Below are positions 13,198-17,715 of a stretch of DNA of 17,715 nt, piece by piece; the stretch's first letter is position 1, and every line of letters begins with the position of its first letter. This DNA comes from UBA8950 sp034411635. GTDB taxonomy: Bacteria; Chloroflexota; Anaerolineae; Anaerolineales; Villigracilaceae. The notes below the pieces were generated by a model, which searched no databases, was not told the origin of the DNA, and saw only the letters and a list, made by a program, of their open reading frames with translations. A program made the position numbers and the translations under genes. The stretch spans positions 1 through 17,715 of the forward strand of contig DAOUML010000293.1 of the NCBI GenBank assembly GCA_034411635.1, in the 5' to 3' direction.

Positions 13198-14109
13198 CTA
13201 TCCCTGCTGAATTTGGGCGGCGCGCAGGGTGTTGCGCATCAGCATGGCAATCGTCATTGGGCCAACGCCGCCAGGCACAGGGGTGATGAATCCGGCAATT
13301 TCTTTGGCTTCGTCAAAGTGAACATCGCCAACCAGTTTTTGACGCGGCTTGCCAGTTTTTTCGCTGAGGAGCGGGGAGCCATCTTCATTCAATAGCGGAA
13401 TACCGTTAATGCCCACGTCGATAACCGCTGCGCCGGGTTTAAGCCAGTCGCCGCGCACCATTTCTGGCCGGCCAATGGCAGCAATCACAATATCGGCCTG
13501 GCGGATGACTTCGGGCAGGTTTTTTGTGCGCGAGTGGCAAACGGTGACGGTGGCATTCTTGCCAATGAGAAGCAGGGCGGCGGGCATGCCGACGATGTTC
13601 GAGCGGCCCAGCACGACGGCGTTGGCGCCTTCGATTTTTACCCCGGCCTGTTCAAGCAGATAAATGCAGCCGTAGGGTGTGCAAGGCACAAAGAGTGGCT
13701 CGCGTCCCTTTTGGGCCAGGCGGCCAATGTTGAGCGGGGAAAAGCCATCGACATCTTTTTCGAGGCTGATGAGTGACAGGATTCGTTCTTCGTCGAGGTG
13801 GACGGGCAGGGGCAGTTGCACCAGGATCCCGTTGATCAGTTCATCGGCGTTCAGGTCGCGGATGACGTTTTCCAACTCTGCCTGGCTGATATCGGCGGGC
13901 AGGGGGTGGTGATACGAGACCATGCCCAGTTCGTGACAGGCTTTCTGTTTCGCGGCGACATAGGTGGCAGAATCGACCCGGTCGCCAACCAGCACGGTGG
14001 CCAGGCCGGGGCGGGGCTTGCCTTCATCAACGCGGTGGGCCACTTCAGCGGCTACTTCGTCTCGCACTTGTTGGGCAATTTGTTTTCCGTCAATCAGTTG
14101 AGCGCTCAT
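13198..14109 (-). CDS. folD: Bifunctional methylenetetrahydrofolate dehydrogenase/cyclohydrolase FolD
   Basis: 303 residues with the FolD signatures: Y50-x3-K54 in 'YVAAKQKA', 'GILVQLPLP' (94-102), D121 in 'DVDGF', 'PCTPYGC' (142-148), the cofactor loop 'VVLGRSNIVGMP' (165-176) and 'TPVPGGVGPMT' near the C-terminus. It interconverts 5,10-methylene-, 5,10-methenyl- and 10-formyl-tetrahydrofolate in the cytoplasm, usually with NADP+. AGGAGAA ends 7 nt before the ATG. It is a single-gene unit, convergent with the loader gene with a 22-nt gap and no terminator between them. A perfect TATAAT and a palindrome lie upstream. Confidence 0.96.
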   Translation of the reverse strand: MSAQLIDGKQIAQQVRDEVAAEVAHRVDEGKPRPGLATVLVGDRVDSATYVAAKQKACHELGMVSYHHPLPADISQAELENVIRDLNADELINGILVQLPLPVHLDEERILSLISLEKDVDGFSPLNIGRLAQKGREPLFVPCTPYGCIYLLEQAGVKIEGANAVVLGRSNIVGMPAALLLIGKNATVTVCHSRTKNLPEVIRQADIVIAAIGRPEMVRGDWLKPGAAVIDVGINGIPLLNEDGSPLLSEKTGKPRQKLVGDVHFDEAKEIAGFITPVPGGVGPMTIAMLMRNTLRAAQIQQG

Positions 14110-14143
14110 GGTGTTCTTCTCCTATATGGATTTTGACGATTTC

Positions 14144-14165
14144 ATTATACAAGTTGCCCGGCAAC
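14144..14165 (-). promoter_or_regulatory. folD: folD -10 element with adjacent palindrome
   Basis: TATAAT on the minus strand (14149-14144) lies 35 nt ahead of the folD start. No -35 hexamer is visible. Instead GTTGCC-C-GGCAAC, a 13-bp palindrome at 14153-14165, occupies the spacer region, as an operator would. The rest of 14166-14228 shows no gene. Confidence 0.5.
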
Positions 14166-14228
14166 CCCCATAGTGACAAATATCCTTATCCTTGCGGGAC
14201 AAAGAGACCGAAAATGTGACGCGCCAGC

Positions 14229-15254
14229 CTATTCAAGCGATTTGAAGTGGCTGGTAAGGGTGTTGATGATGTAGTTTTCCCAAAGTTGCTGCATGACTTC
14301 GTTACGGTAATCATGGCTGGAGAAGGTTTGGATGACCACGCGGCCATTCATGCAACTGGTTAGCAGGCCATAACTGGATTTTTCTTTGGGGAATCCGCCT
14401 GCAATCAGGGTGGCGTCGCCGCTGCCGGTAAGACGCACGTAATCGCCGCCTTTATCGTACCAGTAGGTGGAATAGTTGGTGAGCGAAAATCCGCTGTTGG
14501 GGGTGGTGAAGAGCGGGTGGGCGCTTTCAAGGGTGTAGATGGATTCAACATCGCGGCGCACTTTTTGAAATTTAATGCCACATTTTGAGGTGAGCGATTG
14601 AATGCGTCCATTGGCAATATCTGAGAGATACCACATTTCAACAATCAGGGCGGTTTTTTCGCTGGTCACTTTGGGGGTGATGATGTCCCAGAATTCTCCT
14701 TGTACGCCGGAGCGGCTTTCGGCAGCGACGATGATCAGGTCCCACTGCGTGCCTGAGTTCAGGTGCGACATAAAATCGCCAATGCGCGTGCCAACGTAAA
14801 TGTATTTCAGCCCCATCAGGTCGAGGGTATCTTGCACCCAGGGTCTGAGATTGCTGGCCGGAGCATCTTCATAGACCAGGATTTTGGCGTTTTTGATCAG
14901 GTCATCGATATTTTGTTGGGGCTCCGGTTCGGTGGGCGATTGGCTTTCGGTGGCCGGCTGAACCTGAGATACGCTTTGAGTCATTTGCGCGGCGGCCTGG
15001 GTGGCCTGAATTTCGAGCGAGATTTTGGTGGCATCGATGACCGGGGCCGATTCGGGCGGTTGCGGGGTGGGCTCTTCTTTGACTTGAGAATCGACCACCG
15101 CCTGGGTCATTTGCAGCGACATCTGGGTCGATTGAATTTCCAGGGCGATTTTGGTGGTATCAATCGCTGGAACAGGGGAGGCGCCTGGCGCGCTGCAAGC
15201 CAGGCTGGCGAGTAATATGGCTATCAGAGCAAGGACAATATTTCGAGTGGACAT
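14229..15254 (-). CDS. Lipoprotein of unknown function with duplicated N-terminal segment
   Basis: 341 residues from the ATG at 15254, which has AAAGGA 6 nt upstream; the frame is open 27 codons further, but that extension would precede the signal peptide. Residues 1-20 are a lipoprotein signal peptide ending 'LLASLAC' (C20 lipidated). Residues 31-54 and 73-96 are a tandem duplication ('IDTTKIALEIQSTQ' and 'IDATKISLEIQATQ', 16 of 24 identical), separated by proline/glutamate-rich linkers. Residues about 122-335 form a globular domain ('AKILVYEDAP', 'WDLIIVAAESR', 'TALIVEMWYLSDI', 'ATLIAGGFP', 'GRVVIQTFSSHDY') that recalls the class I glutamine-amidotransferase-like fold, but with no catalytic Cys/His pair I can place. 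Surface-anchored; the function is unknown. Confidence 0.8.
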   Translation of the reverse strand: MSTRNIVLALIAILLASLACSAPGASPVPAIDTTKIALEIQSTQMSLQMTQAVVDSQVKEEPTPQPPESAPVIDATKISLEIQATQAAAQMTQSVSQVQPATESQSPTEPEPQQNIDDLIKNAKILVYEDAPASNLRPWVQDTLDLMGLKYIYVGTRIGDFMSHLNSGTQWDLIIVAAESRSGVQGEFWDIITPKVTSEKTALIVEMWYLSDIANGRIQSLTSKCGIKFQKVRRDVESIYTLESAHPLFTTPNSGFSLTNYSTYWYDKGGDYVRLTGSGDATLIAGGFPKEKSSYGLLTSCMNGRVVIQTFSSHDYRNEVMQQLWENYIINTLTSHFKSLE

Positions 15255-15306
15255 GTTTTTTCCTTTCTGGTGGGGGATCGGAAGGCATGTCAAACATTCC
15301 ATATTC

Positions 15307-15335
15307 ATTATGCGCTTTTTAACCCATCTTTTCAA
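15307..15335 (-). promoter_or_regulatory. Promoter of the lipoprotein gene
   Basis: On the minus strand TTGAAA (15335-15330), 17 nt, then CATAAT (15312-15307), placing the start about 46 nt ahead of the ATG at 15254. This also supports the shorter protein start. Confidence 0.65.
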
Positions 15336-15360
15336 CCCAATTTGAGAGCCGAAATCACGC

Positions 15361-15408
15361 GCAAGAGGCTATTCAGGCGGGTTTGTACCGCTTTGAATAG
15401 CCTCTTGC
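15361..15408. terminator. Strong hairpin between trpB2 and the lipoprotein gene
   Basis: GCAAGAGGCTATTCA (15361-15375) pairs perfectly with TGAATAGCCTCTTGC (15394-15408), with GCGG/CCGC inside. A T-rich but broken run follows only on the plus strand. It may end the trpB2 transcript or be a palindromic repeat. Confidence 0.5.
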
Positions 15409-15419
15409 ATTATTTCTTT

Positions 15420-15514
15420 CTCTATGAGTAATTGCCTACCCATCCCTAACCCCCAGCCCTCTACACTTCGCGGCACACGTCCCGAAGGGAAAGGGTAGGT
15501 AGTTACCTCTATGA
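15420..15514. mobile_element. MITE-like element with 8-bp flanking direct repeat
   Basis: A 79-bp element (15428-15506) begins GTAATTGCCTACCC and ends with GGGTAGGTAGTTAC; these are inverted repeats matching 12 of 14. CTCTATGA occurs on both sides (15420-15427 and 15507-15514), as expected of a target-site duplication. There is no coding capacity. The interior includes a CCCTAACCCCCAGCCC stretch like the repeat at 16921-16960. Confidence 0.65.
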
Positions 15515-15531
15515 ATGGTGGCCTGGTCTGT

Positions 15532-16896
15532 TTATAAGTTTACCGCTGGCAGGTCTTTCATCGCTTCAGCCACGGCTTCTGCCGGGTATTCATAATCTTC
15601 CAGGCCGCTCGTCAGGTATTTCTCGTAAGAAACCATATCAAAATGACCGTGGCCCGAAAGGTTGAACAGGATGACGCGCTTTTCGCCTTTTTCTTTGGCG
15701 TCGAGGGCCTCATCAATGGCGGCGCGCACCGCGTGGGCCGATTCGGGGGCAGGGATAATGCCCTCGGCGCGGGTGAACTGTAGCGCGGCCTCGAAGGTGG
15801 CGCGTTGTTTAACGGCAATGGCATCAATCAGGCCGGCATCGACCAGCGCAGAAAGGGTGGGGGCCATGCCATGATAACGCAGTCCGCCCGCGTGGATGCC
15901 GGGCGGCATGAAGGTATGGCCGAGGGTGTGCATTTTGACCACCGGGGCCATTTTGGCCGTGTCGCCGTAATCGAAGGTGTATTGGCCTTTGGTTAGCGAG
16001 GGCGTGGCGGTTGGTTCCACAGCCACCAGGCGGGCGCGCTGTCCGTTTTTCAGGTTTTCGCGCAGGAAGGGGAAGGCGATGCCCGCAAAATTGGAGCCGC
16101 CGCCCACGCAACCGATAACCACATCCGGGTATTCTCCGGCCATGTCCATCTGCTTGAGCGATTCTTCGCCAATAACGGTCTGGTGCAGCAAAACATGATT
16201 CAAAACCGACCCCAGCCCATACTTTTTTGTTCCGCCAGACATGGCCGCCACTTCAACCGCTTCTGAAATGGCGATGCCCAGCGAGCCGCTGTTTTCGGGG
16301 TTCTCAGCCAGCAGGCTGCGCCCGTAGTTGGTGCGCTCGGTTGGGCTGGCAAAAACCTGCGCGCCGAACGTCTCCATATAAATACGGCGATAGGGCTTCT
16401 GGTTGTACGAAACCTTCACCATGTACACTTCCAAATCCATATCGAAGAAGTTGCAGGCCATCGCCAGCGAAGTTCCCCACTGGCCGGCCCCGGTTTCAGT
16501 AGTCATAGCGTGCGTACCGGCGATTTTATTGTAATAGGCCTGGGCAATGGCCGTATTTGGCTTGTGCGAACCAACCGGCGATGCCCCCTCATATTTGAAG
16601 TAGATATGCGCCGGAGTTCCGAGCGCCTTTTCCAGCCGGGCAGCGCGGATCAGCGGAGTCGGACGCCACAGTTTGTAGATTTCACGCACCTCTTCGGGGA
16701 TTTCGATGAAACGCTCCGCGCTGATTTCCTGCAAAATTAAATCCATCGGAAAGAGCACCGAAAGAAAATCGGGCGTAACCGGCTCCAGCGTGGCTGGATG
16801 CAGCACCGGCGCGGGCGGGATGCCGCTATCGGCATTAATGTTGTACCAGAACTTCGGCAGGTCGGTTTGCGACAGGTTAAAACGGGTTTCACTCAT
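15532..16896 (-). CDS. trpB2: Tryptophan synthase beta chain, TrpB2 type
   Basis: 454 residues from the ATG at 16896. The PLP lysine is K112 in 'GSHKPNTA', the catalytic acid E134 in 'TETGAGQWG', and the cofactor phosphate site 'GGGSN' (265-269). The long N-terminal extension, 'GLRYHGMAPTLSAL' and 'FNLSGHGHFD' mark the TrpB2 branch rather than TrpB1. TrpB2 joins indole and serine (or phosphoserine in some archaea) to tryptophan and is often found without TrpA; no trpA is here. GGAG is 8 nt before the ATG. The frame stays open 22 codons further to 16962, but that part translates a palindromic repeat and is rejected. It lies downstream of a tryptophan T-box and a 58-residue gene. Confidence 0.93.
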   Translation of the reverse strand: MSETRFNLSQTDLPKFWYNINADSGIPPAPVLHPATLEPVTPDFLSVLFPMDLILQEISAERFIEIPEEVREIYKLWRPTPLIRAARLEKALGTPAHIYFKYEGASPVGSHKPNTAIAQAYYNKIAGTHAMTTETGAGQWGTSLAMACNFFDMDLEVYMVKVSYNQKPYRRIYMETFGAQVFASPTERTNYGRSLLAENPENSGSLGIAISEAVEVAAMSGGTKKYGLGSVLNHVLLHQTVIGEESLKQMDMAGEYPDVVIGCVGGGSNFAGIAFPFLRENLKNGQRARLVAVEPTATPSLTKGQYTFDYGDTAKMAPVVKMHTLGHTFMPPGIHAGGLRYHGMAPTLSALVDAGLIDAIAVKQRATFEAALQFTRAEGIIPAPESAHAVRAAIDEALDAKEKGEKRVILFNLSGHGHFDMVSYEKYLTSGLEDYEYPAEAVAEAMKDLPAVNL

Positions 16897-16920
16897 GATA
16901 ATTTCTCCTTTTTCTTTTTT

Positions 16921-16960
16921 TCTCCCCTCTCCATCGGGGAGAGGGGCTGGGGGTGAGGCC
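16921..16960. repeat. GC-rich palindromic intergenic repeat
   Basis: CCCCTCTCC (16924-16932) pairs with GGAGAGGGG (16938-16946) around a 5-nt loop, followed by CTGGGGGTGAGG. This 'CCTCACCCCCAGCCCCTCTCC' style repeat occurs widely in bacterial intergenic DNA. It sits between the small gene and trpB2 and would form a stem in the RNA. Confidence 0.65.
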
Positions 16961-16965
16961 ACTTT

Positions 16966-17142
16966 TTATGGAACAAAGACATACGACTGCGAATCGGCCT
17001 CGGATTGCTTCTCGGCCACAATCTGCTCGATGGCCGCTTCTTGCGCGGATGCGGACGACCCAAGGCCTGCCTCTTGCAGCATGGGCAGGGCCTGCTCTTT
17101 GGCGTTTTTATCGGGGTTGGTGGTGCGGGTTAGGGTATTCAT
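16966..17142 (-). CDS. 58-residue protein of unknown function, first gene after the T-box
   Basis: Starts at the ATG at 17142 with AAGGAGAA 6 nt upstream, 20 nt after the T-box terminator. The protein is hydrophilic and rich in A, E, Q and S (MNTLTRTT... ending SYVFVP), with a likely amphipathic helix across the middle and no cysteine, tryptophan or membrane segment. The lack of tryptophan makes it unlike an attenuation leader peptide. I do not recognise a family. The frame could be read 44 codons further upstream, but that would run through the terminator hairpin and has no ribosome site. It shares its transcript with trpB2. Confidence 0.65.
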   Translation of the reverse strand: MNTLTRTTNPDKNAKEQALPMLQEAGLGSSASAQEAAIEQIVAEKQSEADSQSYVFVP

Positions 17143-17162
17143 GGGTTTCTCCTTCTTAAAAT

Positions 17163-17204
17163 AAAAAAGACAGCGTTCATCCCAAACATGGGACGAACGC
17201 TGTC
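17163..17204 (-). terminator. T-box terminator hairpin
   Basis: GACAGCGTTCGTCCCA pairs over 16 bp (one G-U) with TGGGATGAACGCTGTC around TGTT, followed by six T. It is directly ahead of the 58-residue gene and is the regulated terminator of the leader. Confidence 0.9.
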
Positions 17205-17251
17205 TAAAACAGTCGATCCGTGGTGCCACCCAACTTAGGCCGCTTTTTGAT

Positions 17252-17281
17252 AAAAAAATCCCCTGATGAAGCAATCAGGGG
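17252..17281 (-). terminator. Second terminator-like hairpin inside the T-box (stem III position)
   Basis: CCCCTGAT-TGCTTC-ATCAGGGG, an 8-bp stem, then A and seven T, read on the minus strand. Position is that of T-box stem III, but the poly-U makes it look like an intrinsic terminator. Confidence 0.5.
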
Positions 17282-17571
17282 GAAAAGCCAGCCTCACTCA
17301 TTAATCAGCACGTTTCACAACGTAGTGACTCTGCCTGGGTAACGGGCGCAGGTTCCCGGATTGGGCTACTCACTTTGGCCTCCCTGGCCTGTCCGGTCAG
17401 GACAGGCGATAAGGGTGTTTCGACCCTACGCGACCAGCGTTTTCTCCCTTTCAACTCGAAGGTCCATTCATCGGTTCCGTTTCGGTCAGGACTTTCACCA
17501 ATTACCGCCTGCTCTCTGTGCCGTCGTAAAACGAGTACTCGTCCTCGTCTTTGTTTTTCAATATTGGCGCG

Positions 17572-17599
17572 ATTATACGCCGTTGATGCGATTTGTCAA
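17572..17599 (-). promoter_or_regulatory. Consensus promoter of the T-box/trpB2 unit
   Basis: TTGACA (17599-17594), 16 nt, TATAAT (17577-17572): both hexamers match consensus exactly. The expected start is near 17565. Confidence 0.9.
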
Positions 17600-17652
17600 G
17601 TTCAAATTTTTATCAACAGCAATTCCAAATCTGAAACGTAATTTTCAGGCAA

Positions 17653-17689
17653 AGGGCTTTCCCGCTGGTTCCGGCGGGCTGGAAGCCCT
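17653..17689. repeat. Hairpin at the window end
   Basis: AGGGCTT (17653-17659) pairs with AAGCCCT (17683-17689) with CCCGC/GCGGG inside. No T-run follows on the plus strand; it lies between the trpB2 promoter and whatever gene comes next. Confidence 0.5.
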
Positions 17690-17695
17690 GCCTCA

Positions 17696-17715
17696 GCACA
17701 AAAAAGCCCTTCGGG
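17696..17715 (-). terminator. Partial terminator cut by the window edge
   Basis: On the minus strand CCCGAAGGGC then TTTTTT is seen; the first arm would be completed just outside the window. It probably ends a minus-strand gene that lies beyond the end. Confidence 0.45.

Larger units (their letters stand above)
17160..17565 (-). promoter_or_regulatory. Trp-specific T-box leader
   Basis: The leader runs from the promoter to the small gene. The T-box core AAGTTGGGTGGCACCACGG lies at 17236-17218 on the minus strand. Stem I shows AGAGAG, GGTGAAAGTCCTG and GATGAATGGACC; the specifier codon is TGG at 17466-17464, so tRNA-Trp(CCA) should be sensed. Uncharged tRNA would favour the antiterminator and expression of the small gene and trpB2. 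This matches the enzyme encoded downstream. Confidence 0.9.

Noticed and set aside
16897..16962. 22-codon N-terminal extension of trpB2
   Set aside because: Translates a palindromic intergenic repeat; a good ribosome site and the family-like N-terminus point to 16896.
17143..17274. 44-codon upstream extension of the 58-residue gene
   Set aside because: Would translate the T-box core and terminator hairpin; a strong ribosome site precedes the internal ATG at 17142.
17375..17641. Plus-strand open frame of 88 codons
   Set aside because: Antisense to the T-box stem I region and promoter; no ribosome-binding site.

Overview
The window looks like chromosomal DNA of a free-living bacterium of moderate GC content, most likely Chloroflexota (Anaerolineae-like). 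This assignment is inferred from the combination of genes: an endonuclease-type MutL, a DUF151 nuclease, a DnaB/DnaD/DnaC-type replication cluster, a TrpB2-type enzyme under a tryptophan T-box, and 'SLAC'-type lipoprotein signal peptides. No rRNA or other decisive marker is present, so the taxonomy is tentative. No phage, plasmid, CRISPR array or insertion-sequence transposase was seen.

Layout. 1-280: palindromic intergenic repeats. 281-2468 (+): a small DMT/DUF606 membrane protein, a relic of an alpha/beta hydrolase, an intact alpha/beta hydrolase, and a single-domain SpoIIAA-like protein. 2469-2943: several hairpins, then a complete tRNA unit on the minus strand (promoter, tRNA with CAT anticodon, tRNA-Pro(GGG), shared terminator). 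3119-6236 (+): three translationally coupled genes encoding a receiver/ParA-MinD fusion with a non-canonical P-loop, a Sir2 deacetylase and a GAF-histidine kinase. They end exactly where the convergent mutL gene (6237-8039, -) ends. 8255-9440 (+): a DUF151 nuclease followed by a DUF2281/MazF-type toxin-antitoxin pair. 9560-13175 (+): dnaB helicase, a DnaD-domain protein, and an unusual DnaC/DnaI-like loader carrying two AAA+ domains. 13198-14109 (-): folD. 14229-15254 (-): a lipoprotein with a duplicated N-terminal segment. 15428-15506: a MITE-like element with an apparent 8-bp target duplication. 15532-17599 (-): consensus promoter, Trp-specific T-box leader, a 58-residue protein of unknown function and trpB2.

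How the genes work together. The replication block (helicase, DnaD primosome protein, loader) is the clearest functional unit; its loader has a second ATPase half that has lost most catalytic signatures. The receiver/Sir2/kinase operon looks like a signalling module, with the kinase a plausible phosphodonor for the receiver. The trpB2 unit is a self-contained tryptophan-salvage or synthesis switch that would be read through when tRNA-Trp is uncharged. The best candidates for new biology are the tandem loader, the Sir2-containing signalling operon, and the small protein made from the T-box transcript.
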